NCBI GenBank assembly: GCA_033439795.1
Contig: JAUTDP010000001.1
Span: 4,774,001-4,838,000, forward strand
From: Sordaria brevicollis
Lineage: Eukaryota > Ascomycota > Sordariomycetes > Sordariales > Sordariaceae
Length of the DNA stretch: 64,000 nt
Direction: 5' to 3'
How positions within the stretch are numbered: the first letter of the stretch is position 1; each line of letters begins with the position of its first letter. The notes beneath the pieces are model-generated. The model did not search any database, was not told where the DNA came from, and was given only the letters and a program-made list of their open reading frames with translations. The position numbers were made by a program, and so were the translations under genes. Of the stretch, positions 20,901 to 32,093 are shown piece by piece.

Positions 20901-23205
20901 CAAGCTACATTCTTCCCAGTACTAACAAGGACTCACTTGCTTGAGGGGAAGATCAGAAAGCCGGAGAGTTAATTACACCTGCGGATTACTGCCAAAGACA
21001 TACTTACACAAGGTTGTATGCCAAGTGTATTTACGAGTCAGCCGGAGGAACTATTGAGGATATCTGGTACCGTTTCTGTCGCCGTGCCAGAAACACACCA
21101 ACTCCATGCAGGGTCGAGCATATCTTAGGACAGCAAGGTTCGGTTCATGACCCTCAGAATCCGATCTTCACAACATGGGAAAGTTACCTTATCAAGGTAC
21201 CGATGGCAAAAGTCCCCGACAGACGGCATCAACTGAGCCACAGCCACTGCCGTGCTACCAATGAAGCGATGTGCCCCTTGACCACTGAACAGCGGTCAAG
21301 TATGGAGCCGTTGTCGCTGACTGCTCGACTTTAGGGATCAAAGCGATGAGGTTCAGGATGGACCCTTGAAAACTGGTGCAGGTATACTGCCATGATTGGC
21401 AGCAACCAGGAACCTCAAAGCAGGAAGAATGGGTGTCACAGCTGCCGTTCGCCCGCAATCACGATCAAGGGCAGCTTTTTTTTCAACACGGCAACCCTTG
21501 CCGTGCCTTACCCAGATGAGCCGTTGACACAAGGACTTCGCAGATGTATTGTCCCACCCCTTTCCGGACGACAGCATATGTGTTCCGCATGGAGCACTAT
21601 CCAGTGGCGCGAAGGACGACAACATCACCGAAAGGTAAAGAACATTCTTACTCGATCTTAATGGGATTTTAGACCTCGAACCAAGGACCGTTTTGGGTTG
21701 CCTATTACTCTTGACAAGAGCGCCAATCATGGGCCCCTTGAATCTGGAAGGCCGCGCAGCGGGTATACGAGATGACCTGCAGCAATGCCCTTCTCGTCAC
21801 AGTTTTGCCGACATGGAGTACCGGAAGGATCGATTAACTGAACGGTTTGATACAGCGGCAGTGCTGCTCTCTTCTCCGAGAAGTGGCAGGGTCAAATTAC
21901 CAGAGGCTCAACATCACCCTCATATCTGCGCGATGATCCTTCATTCGCTTTCCCTCCTACCAATGTTCAGAGAACGGTTTCGCAAACGCGGGACCAGAGG
22001 CAAGAAGACAACAAGAGAAGAGTTTCCCACCATCACGTATCGACAACGTGCGATTGCGTGTAAGCCAACTAACGACGATAGATTGCGGCCTCAGCAAGTG
22101 CTGATGACAGCCGCACTGTCGCACAGCAGGGTGCATGGGGGTGGGTGAGTGGCCTTTGAAATCCTCCGCGAAACCCCGCAAAAGCCGCCGGGTGCTACAC
22201 AAAGCTTCGCTTTCACTTCCGGTCTACCATACCTCACTAGTTCCAGAAAACTTCTGCCTCGCTACCACCATTGCCTAACAACACTTGACAGTTGATCTAC
22301 ATCTGCTCAGATTCGTCCATACACCATCATCTGAAGGATCACGGACATGAGCAGCTGCATACAAGTGCATGTGTTTTGTGTTGACAGATGCTAGAAATCA
22401 ACTCGTGAACGAATGTCACGCACCATGCTAGAATATTGCTATCCGCTGGCATAGGATTCCCATCTAACTGGCCGAGTTTCCCATTCTTCATGAAGCGTCT
22501 TATTTCCGTCCCCTTGCAGTAAGTACCTTCCCCTACACTATCAACTTTGAACTTCCCCATCCATCTATCTTTGAAGGAGAGCCTGTCATCTAACAAGTCG
22601 TAGGTAAAGTAGTCAGGTAGTTTTCTCCTTGCCGCCTTTTCATCTCCCGTCCGACGGTGTTTCACTTGCGAATGCACACCCTCAGATAGCAAATCGAACG
22701 TGTCCGTACCGGCCTGAGGTACCGATTTCAGTACAATGCAGCGCTTCCCGAACAAGCTCGCCGGAGTCCTTCTTCAGTTGAGTGTAGCAAAATAAGCGAC
22801 TTTTGAACGGAGGAGAAACGGCAAGTCTCCGAGTCTACATTCTCTATACGGGCGGTCCTGCATTGATGGCTAGGGAAGGATTCGACCTCTTTGTGGGTTG
22901 CTGGTGGCTTTGGTCGGTTGATATTTCGGTCTTGTGGACATGGTAATGCTGTTGTTCAACGTCCATTTATACTCGGGTTCTGCCAGCAACTCTGAGTTTT
23001 CATCAACAGTCTCGACAGCTTCAAACATCAGACAACTCCACAGGGTTCGCCGACAACGCAAGAAACATTCTCGAAATACTCCATTTCCAGTCACACAGGC
23101 TCCACCTTGTATCTCGTCAATATATCAGTCGCCTCCCCCGGCTTCTCTTCTCGGCTTCATTTTAACTTCCACCCCACAAGTTCTTCACATACCGCAATCA
23201 TCATC
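17920..23205. other. Gene-poor interval of 5.3 kb
   Basis: No gene is recognised with confidence. It opens with the promoter of the T5orf172 gene, which includes a run of 20 adenines at 18106-18125 (oligo-T on that gene's strand). From about 18.2 to 22.9 kb all open frames are under about 150 codons, with no family motif, and stops are frequent on both strands. One coding-looking stretch at 18931-19185 is described in the findings. The last 250 nt are the promoter and leader of the PABA synthase gene. Confidence 0.5.
18106..18125. repeat. Poly(A) homopolymer tract
   Basis: Twenty consecutive adenines on the plus strand, about 190 nt upstream of the T5orf172 gene start, where they form an oligo-T tract on that gene's coding strand. 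Such tracts are frequent nucleosome-excluding promoter elements in fungi. Confidence 0.9.
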
Positions 23206-25584
23206 ATGGGCTCAGTAACAAGAACCACACCGCTCGATGAGCAACTCTCCATCCTCTACGTCGACTGTTTCGACTCTTTCACAAACAACATCATTGGTCT
23301 TCTCGAGGAACGTCTAGGCGCAAATGTCATCATGGTTCGCATCGATGATAAGCAGGCAGACAGGGATCTTCAATCTCTACTTCGGGCTGTAAATGGCGTG
23401 GTGTTGGGGCCGGGTCCTGGAAACCCTGGAAACCCTCAAGATGTTGGCTTCATCAACAAGCTCTGGGCTCTCGGTGACTCGGAACTCGTCCCCATCTTCG
23501 GTATCTGTCTTGGCTTCCAGTCTCTCTGCCTCAACCATGGTGCCGACATCAAGAAACTCAAGAGCCCTCGCCATGGCATTGTCAGCCGATCTACGCACCA
23601 GGGTACAGACATTCTCAAGGGACTCGGCGATCTTGACTGCACCCAGTATCACTCCCTTCATGCCGATCTCGAGCTGACGGGAGGTCCCGCGACCCACTTC
23701 TGGCAACCAAACGATGTGTGCCCCGATCTGTTGCCCCTGGCTTGGGATCTCAGTGATGAGAATAACGGACCTGTCTTAATGGCTGTCCGCCACGTGGCCA
23801 AGCCATTTTGGGGGTGTCAGTTCCATCCCGAATCCATCTGCACGTCAGAAGCCGGGAAGCAGTTGCTCGTGAACTGGTGGAGGCATGCTCTCCGGTGGTC
23901 GGCCAACAATGGCCGGGTTAAGACAGAAAAGCTCACTGGCCGTTATCTTCCCAACTCCTTCTCACGCCTCTTTGTCGACGCACCTCTTCAGTCCCGTCAC
24001 CTGAAGGCGTCTCATCTCGCCCAAGAACTTCGCTCGGCTGCCGGTCGTGATGACATTTTCCTCCGTTGGGCCAAGTACCCAGCCCAAGATGTCACTACCA
24101 CCCTTCTTTTGGAAAAGCTTGGTCACAGAGATGACGAAGTCATTCTTCTAGACTCTCAAGGACATAACATGGGCCGCTTCGACATTCTCGGACTTACTGT
24201 TCCCGGCAAGACCACGAATGTAACGTACAGTTCCTACGACCGCACTCTCAAGTATGGCAACTACTCCAAGAACATTGATTCGATCGATGAGTGTTGGCCC
24301 CTCTTTCAGGAGGCTCTCGATCTCTACTACCCCCAGAACCAGGAGATCGACCGGTCCAAGCTTCGTTCGGATATGGACAGATTCATCGCCGGTCATCTCC
24401 CCGCCGACAGCCCCTTCTGGGGCGGTTTCATGGGATACATCTCATATGAGGCCGGACTTGAGACTATCGACGTCAAGCTTCCCGCAAAGCCCACTGATGG
24501 CTCGGCCTTTCCTGACGTCAACTTTGCCTTCATCCACCGTAGCATTGTGATCGACCACCATACCAATCAGGTCTACGTTCAGTCCCTTTTACCTAACGAC
24601 TGGACCTGGATTCTCCGCGTCGGTAGCCTTATCGAATCGGTCTCTGCTGCCTCCAGCAAATCCGAGTGTCTATCACCCGCTTCCCTCGCAGAATCCCGTC
24701 TCCTAAATGACACACTCGCCCGCTCAACCGTTACCCGCCCAACCGGTGACTCCTACCGTGCCCAAGTGCGCGATTGCCAGGACCATCTCCGAGCCGGCGA
24801 CTCCTACGAGCTCTGCCTCACCGACGAATCTTCCATCGCCATTCCCCCCTCAGATTCCCTCGACGCTTGGTCCCTCTACAAAAAGATGCGCCTCAACAAC
24901 CCCGCCCCCCACGGTGCCTATCTCAACCTCCCCTCCGTCTCCATCGTCAGCACCAGCCCCGAGCGTTTCCTCTCCTGGTCTCGAGGCGGCCATTGCCAAT
25001 TCCGACCCATCAAAGGAACCGTCAAAAAGGGGCCCGGCATGACATCCGCCATCGCCAGCGAAATCCTCAACAGCTCCAAGGAAAGAGCCGAGAACCTCAT
25101 GATCGTCGACCTCATCCGGCACGATTTGTCAGGTGTCGTCGGAGCCGATAACACCTGGGTATCCAAGCTGATGGTCATGGAAGAATATGAAAAGGTTTAC
25201 CAGCTTGTCTCCGTCATTGAAGGTCAACTCCCCCCTCAGGAATTACCCGGTGCCCCTAGGGGACTGCATGTGTTGAAGAATTCGTTGCCGCCGGGTTCGA
25301 TGACGGGCGCGCCCAAGAAGAGGTCGTGTGAGATCTTGGTGGATTTGGAGAAGAGGCCGAGGGGCGTGTATGCGGGTGTGTTGGGGTATATGGATGTTGG
25401 TGGCGCCGGGGACTTTTCGGTGGTGATTAGGACGTTGGTGAGGAATAAACTTGAGAAGGGCCAAGGAGGGGAGATGTGGAGGATTGGGGCGGGCGGCGCG
25501 GTCACGATTCAAAGTACGGATGAGGGCGAGTTTGAGGAGATGGAGATTAAGGCGGGGAGTGTGTTGGAGTCGATGATGAGGTGA
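23206..25584 (+). CDS. Bifunctional aminodeoxychorismate (PABA) synthase
   Basis: Single exon, 792 aa, a PabA-PabB fusion. It makes 4-amino-4-deoxychorismate from chorismate and glutamine, the first committed step to p-aminobenzoate and folate, in the cytosol. The N-terminal class I glutamine amidotransferase has the oxyanion loop GPGPGNP (about 68-74), the nucleophile elbow GICLGFQ with C101, and the H207/E209 dyad in FHPES. The chorismate-binding half has GDSYELCLT, PIKGT with K603, ENLMIVDLIRHDLS, SLPPGSMTGAPK and a C-terminal RIGAGGAVT. Lys in PI(K)GT is the residue that marks aminodeoxychorismate synthase; anthranilate synthases carry Ala here, which separates it from TrpE. ATG 23206 is used because the frame further upstream begins with TTG. 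Confidence 0.95.
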   Translation: MGSVTRTTPLDEQLSILYVDCFDSFTNNIIGLLEERLGANVIMVRIDDKQADRDLQSLLRAVNGVVLGPGPGNPGNPQDVGFINKLWALGDSELVPIFGICLGFQSLCLNHGADIKKLKSPRHGIVSRSTHQGTDILKGLGDLDCTQYHSLHADLELTGGPATHFWQPNDVCPDLLPLAWDLSDENNGPVLMAVRHVAKPFWGCQFHPESICTSEAGKQLLVNWWRHALRWSANNGRVKTEKLTGRYLPNSFSRLFVDAPLQSRHLKASHLAQELRSAAGRDDIFLRWAKYPAQDVTTTLLLEKLGHRDDEVILLDSQGHNMGRFDILGLTVPGKTTNVTYSSYDRTLKYGNYSKNIDSIDECWPLFQEALDLYYPQNQEIDRSKLRSDMDRFIAGHLPADSPFWGGFMGYISYEAGLETIDVKLPAKPTDGSAFPDVNFAFIHRSIVIDHHTNQVYVQSLLPNDWTWILRVGSLIESVSAASSKSECLSPASLAESRLLNDTLARSTVTRPTGDSYRAQVRDCQDHLRAGDSYELCLTDESSIAIPPSDSLDAWSLYKKMRLNNPAPHGAYLNLPSVSIVSTSPERFLSWSRGGHCQFRPIKGTVKKGPGMTSAIASEILNSSKERAENLMIVDLIRHDLSGVVGADNTWVSKLMVMEEYEKVYQLVSVIEGQLPPQELPGAPRGLHVLKNSLPPGSMTGAPKKRSCEILVDLEKRPRGVYAGVLGYMDVGGAGDFSVVIRTLVRNKLEKGQGGEMWRIGAGGAVTIQSTDEGEFEEMEIKAGSVLESMMR

Positions 25585-26077
25585 GGTTGAGGCCTAGGGT
25601 GCTGAATGGTGTTTACAAGGTGTTTTGGGGCCGTGGAGTTATTGGCGTCGGAGTGCTGGTTGTGGTATGGGCTTTTCTTCAGTGCGATCTTTTCCTATCC
25701 TCCTCTGTTCGGGGTTTCCTCCTTCCTTTATCATGACTGTTACGACGTTATGCATTCCCTTCTTTGTTTTCACTTTGTCTTACATTGTTCCTTACCATTT
25801 CATTCCATCTGGTTAGTGTGCGTATATAGAGTTAGACTTGATAGACGTGGTAGAAGACCTATTATAGAACAATGATCCAAACAGAAAATTACACCGTCCA
25901 GTTGCTCGAAGTGGTTATAGACAAGCGCGCGACGACAGCTTTCAAAAACGTAGTTATCATACCCACCCCAGCCAGAGAATAGAGAAGCAATTTGGATGTC
26001 CAAAAAAAAAAAGAACCAAATCAAGAAAAAAAACAGCGATGTGTACAAAGTGACAAAAGCCAAAAAGAGAAATTGGA
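25585..26077. other. Intergenic region between PABA synthase and tRNA-Thr
   Basis: Presumed 3' flank of PABA synthase. A T-rich stretch at about 25680-25810 follows the stop. No gene seen. Confidence 0.5.
26062..26066 (-). terminator. Pol III oligo-T terminator of tRNA-Thr
   Basis: Five T residues on the minus strand, 11 nt downstream of the tRNA 3' end; this is the usual RNA polymerase III stop. Confidence 0.7.
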
Positions 26078-26149
26078 TGCCCACAGCCAGAATCGAACTG
26101 ACGACCTCATCATTACTAGTGATGCGCTCTACCACTGAGCCATGCGGGC
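26078..26149 (-). tRNA. tRNA-Thr (anticodon AGU)
   Basis: A 72-nt cloverleaf without intron. The acceptor stem GCCCGCA pairs with TGTGGGC (one G-T pair). The D arm is GCTC...GAGC with loop AGTGGTA. The anticodon stem CATCA/TGATG encloses loop CTAGTAA, giving anticodon AGT. The T arm is GTCAG/CTGGC with loop TTCGATT. The discriminator base is A. The A-box and B-box sequences are intact, so it should be functional. Confidence 0.95.
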
Positions 26150-26736
26150 TTTGTGATTTCATATGAAAGAGCGTCAAAGCGTAGTCCCTATGTACTAAAA
26201 CCCACAAGGGGGATTTGTGCCTCTCGAAGGATGTATACTACCTACCTACCAAAGGGTGCTTGGTAAGACTCAGTTCAGCATTGCTCCTCGGATTATAATA
26301 TATTGTGACCGCTCGCTCATATAGTGAAGCCTTATAAATGGGTTGATTAAGCATAATCATTATGGACTTTAAACTGCCCAGCAACAAGCATGAAGTTTTC
26401 AGAAACTCGGGAGTGTGGGGGTCGAATAACACTCGAGATGAAAACGATAGAGGACACCTAACTCCCTTCATTCGGAATTGAGTCAAAAGGCGAATCAAAG
26501 TTAAAAATAGTCATGATTGTCATATATCCATTGACATTTCCATACATGCTTCTATGAACCCCAATCCTACTACACTCTTCTATATATCCATCAAGAGCAA
26601 AAGAGCACCGCCCAAAACGCCACACCAATGCTAGCCATTAGGCCAAAACAAGACAATCGTAGAGAACAGTTTTGTCGAGAGTGCCAAAGAAATTGTCCTT
26701 GAAAAATAGAGAGGAAAATAACGTTTTACAGTTTCA
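26150..26736. other. Intergenic region between tRNA-Thr and the Zn2Cys6 regulator
   Basis: Holds the tRNA 5' flank and the 3' flank of the regulator gene. No further gene seen. Confidence 0.5.
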
Positions 26737-28336
26737 TCACCAACTAAATCCCAACGACTGCTGCTGCTGCCACAACACCTCCTCAGTCCATCCCATATCC
26801 AACAACGTTGGACTTGCCAATCCGAGTACCGAAAACATGTCATCATCTCCATTTGTTTTTGTTTCTGCCGCTTTTCTCTTCTTGTTCTTACTAATTGAGG
26901 AACTTCGCTGGCTTTGCTCGCTTCCCTGACCATGCCCCCGACCGGCCTGCCCAGACATCCTAACCGTACACCTCCTCAACGCATACTTGAGCTTTTGCAT
27001 AACTTGCGCCATTGCTTTTATTTGGATGTCGTCACTCTTTCCGGGAGTGACAGGAGTGATGGGAGTGATGGGGAGTCTCAAGCCGTTGCTGAAAAAGTAA
27101 CCCTGCTGTTCTTCTGGTGACGATGACATTGAGGAGGCGGTGGATGAAGCGGGGCTGAGGAGGGGTGTGTGTAGATGTGAAGCGGTTGAGGCAGAATTGT
27201 GAGAATCGAGTAGGAGTTCGTAAGCGTGCAACAGGGTTGCGTAGCAGCTTGAGAGGGAGAGGATGAGGACGTTGTTGGGCATTGCTGTTTGCCCAAGCGA
27301 AGAACCTGCTGAGGAGGTTGATGATGAAGAGGTTGACATGGGACTAGCTGGCTCGGACATCATCGTTCTAGAGGGAATGGCAACGCCGTCTAGGAGGGCG
27401 ATGAGTGATTTGCCTGCGCTATGAATGTCTCTGCAGTCGTTTGAGGAGGTGGAGGAGCTACCACGATCTTCATGGAGGCGCTTGACGAGGTTGGATATGC
27501 GAGCTTGTAGGTCAACAAGGCGGGCAAGGACGTCTTCCTCGCTGCGGTCGTCATCGTCGCAGCTGTTTTCGTCTGAAGGGAAACATTGGCTTTGGGGAGG
27601 CTTCGGAATGAAGGACGGGGAGAAGATGTTTTCGGTGAAGAGGGGAAAGGGTGAGTCCAGGTCTGTCGGGTCCGTAGTAGCGCTCGTCATGCTCCAGGTA
27701 CGGTGGTGGTCATGATGACTGGAGGACTGGTGGCGGAAGGATTGTTGTGGTGTAACGGGCGAGTGCAGAGATGAGCCGGAAGGACTGGATGATCCGGAGG
27801 AGTGGGATGATGGGTGAGCATCCATGGCATTGGCAAAAGCAAAAGTGAAATCTCCGCCAGAGCTCTCAGCCAGAAAAGAGTCCATGAAGGGGAAGGAAAG
27901 GTAGTCAAGCTCGGCTTGGTAGGCAGAGGCGGAGAACAGATCGAAGTCGCCAAGAAAGCTTGGGTCTATCCCAGAAGTCTCACCAGACATCACTGGGAGA
28001 CTGTGGTCAAGTCCAGGGGTTCTTCCCATTGAAGGCGGCATGTGCGTCTTCACCAGTGGTGGAACCCGTCCTTTTCCTGTTTGGCGGTGTTAATAAGCTT
28101 TTTCTTTGAAAGTACGAGCAAACAGAATACTCACTGCTCTTTGCAGCGGCTTCCTTCTTGCCCTTCTCCGAGCTCCCTTTGCGGGCACCCAGTGGACGAC
28201 CGGTACGACCCGGAGGTGAGTAAGTGCACGAGATCCCAAGCCGATTGCATCGGACACATTCCCGAGTTTGCGGAGTTCGTTGACACCGTGTTTTCATGGT
28301 GTGACACCGGTCACAAGCGTCTCTGCTGGGGCCCAT
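26737..28336 (-). CDS. Zn2Cys6 transcription factor, AflR-like
   Basis: Two exons, 28336-28135 and 28076-26737, give 513 aa. The 58-nt intron has GTGAGT and CAG and falls shortly after the DNA-binding domain. The binuclear zinc cluster is at residues 8-37 with spacing C-x2-C-x6-C-x8-C-x2-C-x6-C, followed by a basic RPLGARKG linker. The C-terminal half resembles the aflatoxin-regulator domain (PF08493): a helix NVLILSLSSCYATLLHAYELLL and a second helix with MAQVMQKLKYALRR, split by Ser-rich linkers. Proteins of this type often sit in secondary-metabolite clusters, but no biosynthetic genes lie beside it here, so its targets are unknown. The frame is open upstream to an ATG at 28615, so a longer N-terminus is possible. 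Confidence 0.85.
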
Positions 28337-31300
28337 CTTGGAGGTGTGGTTGTGTGCGGCGGTGCTGGCGGGACCTTTGTGTGGTATAAGAGAGTTTTCA
28401 GTCGAGTGACAGCGACCCTGCGTTATAAGGCTTGTGTCGGTGTTGCTTAGGTAAGGTATGTCTGTGGAAGGTAGTTGGCTTTGGCGTGATGGACTTTTTG
28501 TGGACGGGGTCTCAGTGGAAACAGTGCTACTGTGACCTTTGCTTGTTAATACAGGTCGAAGGCGGCTATGAAGGTTAGAATGACAGAAACTTTGGACTTG
28601 TTGATGTGGACACATAAACAAGAACCCGGCATAGACTGTTGGAAGAAGCCAGATGGATGTATAAATCGAGTTTGGGCGTCTGGCGTCCAGATGGATTTGG
28701 AATCCCGAAGTGAACTCCCGTTAAATATTCAGGATCACAACATCAATCCCTTTGTGGCACCATGTTTCTTTGGTACAGTGAGCCTCCTTGAGCAGATTCC
28801 CCTTAGGAAGCAAAAGGCACCATCCGGGCTAGCAATCCGAAACGCAGAGGGAATGTAGAGAAGGGGCTCAGTACCTTCGGTAGGACCATCGGGAGACATA
28901 CTCAGCCCGTTTGAGAAGTACTATGGTACTAACGGCTTCGTTTCCATGTGCTCCGTATTGGGAACGTATCTAGGGCAATCTACTAGGAGACGGCAATCGG
29001 CTTCGGTAGCGGGATCACCCTTCCTACTAAACTCTTCACGGCTTTGGCGCGCGGGTAGGGGAAGGATTGTACCTTGATGGGCAAAAAGAGGGGAACACGA
29101 CACCTCTGAGTGAGATAAGGGTATGCAACGTAGAGAATGGTGTGTGTGTGTGTGTGCCTGGGGGCAGTACTTTTGCTCAGTACTTTTGTGACCAAGAAAG
29201 GAAGGGTATGGACAGAGTACGACATGTGATTGGGTCAAGGTGAAGGATTCTGACTTCAAATTAACCGGGGTCGAAAAAAAGGTAAAGTAAGACGGCCAAA
29301 GAGAGACCGACTCCCACATCTATCGTCAACAGCAAGCGGTAGGACTAACGGAAATTGAGCGTGGAGAGGAGAAGTCCAGCCTGCCCTATTCTTTAGCTCA
29401 CGAGCGTCAAAACTACGGTATACAGAGAATTTTTTTCAACAAAACGCCAGATGGCAACACCACAAGTCCTGCAAGAAGTTGCCATCCACTTGGATGATTG
29501 CGCTCACTCAAAAGAAGGTAACAAGCCGAGGACCACCTCGTTATCTCCGACAGGATACTACCCGCTTTTTCCAAAATCAAGACGCAAATGGTGAGTGTGT
29601 GATGGGACTTTGGCTCTCGCAGGCTCTCAATTAAGTGAGCGGTGGCGTCCCGCATAAGGCTATCGTTGAAGATTTACCCGTTGCGGGTATGTCAGATCCG
29701 TAAGGTTGAGATATCAGTTAAGTGTACTACCGCACTACTTAAAACAGTGCAGAATAGGGGTCTTTTGCTCAATACTTTGTCCCACGATAAGGGGTCCAAG
29801 GGTAAGCAGGCACTGAAGTACGGTATGTTTGTGAGGGTTCTTGATCTGCGAAGGTCTTTTGTTAGTGCGAACTGTTTGTCGAAAGATGTCAGCTTCGCAC
29901 TTGGGGAGATGTAAGGTACTGGCGATCTTAGAGCCATAAGCGAGGGGTTCATCTGTTTACTGAACCATATCTTACGACGGGTGATGTGGCTAGGTTGGTG
30001 CTGTTTTCTTATTGCGCGTCCGAGCCACAGTAGAGGTCTGAGATATCAGAGACGGTGAATGCGAAATTCAAAATGCCATCCTGTAAGACTTGATTGCTGC
30101 CGGCTCTTGGTTTCGGCTCATACGAGCGCGGGATCGATCCGTGCCGTGAGATAGCGGATAAGTGAAAGTGTCCATCGTGAAGAATGGGAATGTCGAAGCT
30201 TTGGGGGGGGACGACGGCTGAGGAACTTTGGGTACAGAATGATCCCCCATAGGGACCAAATCCGAGCGTCGTTGCCTGTTGATGACATGCTTCGGTCTTC
30301 ACGTGGGGGATCCTGCCATAATTGGTCCAGCATAGTCCTAACCGAGTTTTGTGGCATCGAAGGATCTGGTGGTGCGACCCTCCCACGCCTACCATATCTT
30401 GATGACCGACCAATGAGATTAACGGGATCTGCTCGCCGTGGACTGAGAGGTTACCCTGAGGTACCATACTCTAGCATGAGTAGGGACATGACCCCCATAG
30501 TCAAGCTCGTTTCGGGGCAGTCAACAAATACATCCCGCTGAAGTCACCCAGAAACCCAAATCTTCGGGGTTGAAATCGAGGGCTTTACGGTAACTTCATG
30601 GATTCCTTCGAACCCTTGACTCTGCAGCTGAATATAAGCAACCGTGGTATCAAGACGGCCGCGGCGGAAGACAACGGCATCGATATTCTTGACCCCGCTT
30701 TATGTTCTCCGGTTACTGGCAAGGTGCTTGGATGAGCGCTGTTGTGTATGCTTACATGCACCATTTCGTTAAAGCCATACCACGTCCCATTTTGGACGTG
30801 AATGGCTCCGGGAGGTCATGTTTCTTGTCCCCGGGGAAGGGCTTAGGTAGGTGACCACGCATTCGGATGCAATTGCAGAGTGTCTTGAGAGTGTGTCCGA
30901 ACCTCTGCTTCTAAGCTTATGGACATCTGATGCGAGGTACTCGATAGCGAAGACATGGTACTTTGGTCGCCGTTCCCCGCCTTTCCTCGTGCTTTGCCCT
31001 CTATCTATCTTCCTTCATCTGTCAAATCGCGGAAGGTACTGATGCTCGCCGAGTGAGCTGGATGGTCCGAGTCCTAGGGTAACTAACGTCCTTCACATCA
31101 ACACTGAACAAACTAGCGTTTCGAGTTCATTGAAATATGGCCGATCTCCCCGACTCGAACGCTCGACCGCGGTAATCGGCATTCGCTGCTCCAGGGAGTT
31201 CACTTCGGTTAATATATTGCAGAAAATCGGGTGTGCAGATACCAAAGTAGTGAACACGCGTGAGCAAAAAAGGCGTGAGCGTCGAGAAAACCAAGTTGAG

Positions 31301-31997
31301 GAAAAGCCTCGATAGTCCGTAGAGGGTCAAAGTATTTATACAGTACTAAACCGACCGGAGCGAAGGCCAACCATGATAGGACATTAACGTTCCCGGTAAA
31401 GTCCCAAACGTCTGTAGAGATCTTGTGTCCCTCTGATGGGCTGCTGCGTGGTCCCTATATCTTGCTGCTCAGGTGAGAGAGATTAAGGCGACCAACTGGA
31501 GAGCTGGGCAGTGGTACGAAAGAGGATGGCTGAATTATGCCCCGACCTTCATTGACGTGGTCGACCTCCAATTCGTCGGGTTTGCTTGTATAAGCGTCGT
31601 CCAGATACTCGGCGTTTTGAGTGACAAGCCACGCCGACCACCCCAGCATCGCCTTTTGTGCCACCCGTCAATAATTTTTTCGGACCAAGGAATACCAGAT
31701 AGTGTTAGGCATTACTCGACACTGCGCGGGATCTGAAGATCTCTTCTAGTGCTAAATATAAAACCTTAAGGATGATCTGGTTTCGTCCTCGTGCGGTATG
31801 AAGGGTGCAGGCTTCCTACTTTGTGATTCTAGGATGATCTGGGATTCATGATTTGCGACGAGCAGATATGCAAAACGGCAAGTAGCAGATCATGAAAAAA
31901 AAAATAAAAAAGAAAAGAAAAGGAAAAGGAAAGAGGTTGCGGTGACGAGCGAGCCTCATTCCTGTTCAGGAATGAGAAAAATAAGAAAAAAAAGAAA
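28337..31997. other. Gene-poor interval of 3.7 kb
   Basis: No gene recognised. Stops are frequent in all frames. There is a short GT microsatellite at about 29141-29157 and an A/G-rich tract at about 31893-31940 shortly before tRNA-Ile. The first few hundred bases are the promoter of the Zn2Cys6 gene. Confidence 0.5.
31986..31993 (-). terminator. Pol III oligo-T terminator of tRNA-Ile
   Basis: Eight T residues on the minus strand, beginning 4 nt after the tRNA 3' end. Confidence 0.8.
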
Positions 31998-32093
31998 TGC
32001 CCAATAACAGGATTGAACTGTTGACCTTCGCATTGACTTGATATCAGAATTCTGATATTAGTACGACGCTCTAACCAGCTGAGCTAATCGGGC
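31998..32093 (-). tRNA. tRNA-Ile (anticodon AAU) with a 22-nt intron
   Basis: The gene is 96 nt; removing a 22-nt intron after position 37 leaves a 74-nt tRNA. The acceptor stem GCCCGAT pairs with ATTGGGC (one G-T pair). The D arm GCTC/GAGC has loop AGCTGGTTA. The anticodon stem TCGTA/TGCGA has anticodon AAT preceded by CT. The T arm AACAG/CTGTT has loop TTCAATC, and the discriminator is A. The intron lies at the canonical place one base 3' of the anticodon. It contributes most of an 18-base perfect palindrome centred on GAATTC (32041-32056 and flanks). Confidence 0.93.

Noticed and set aside
22339..22755. 138-codon minus-strand frame upstream of PABA synthase
   Set aside because: Starts well but shows no domain, no supporting splice signals and poor codon bias; not enough to call a gene.
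29141..29157. GT microsatellite as a possible functional element
   Set aside because: Only about eight GT units, an ordinary simple repeat in non-coding DNA.
31141..31200. tRNA-like 3' half on the minus strand (GTTCGAGTC-type T loop near 31155)
   Set aside because: The T stem does not pair beyond two bases and no matching acceptor, D or anticodon arms exist; it is only a GCCGAT/ATCGGC hairpin.
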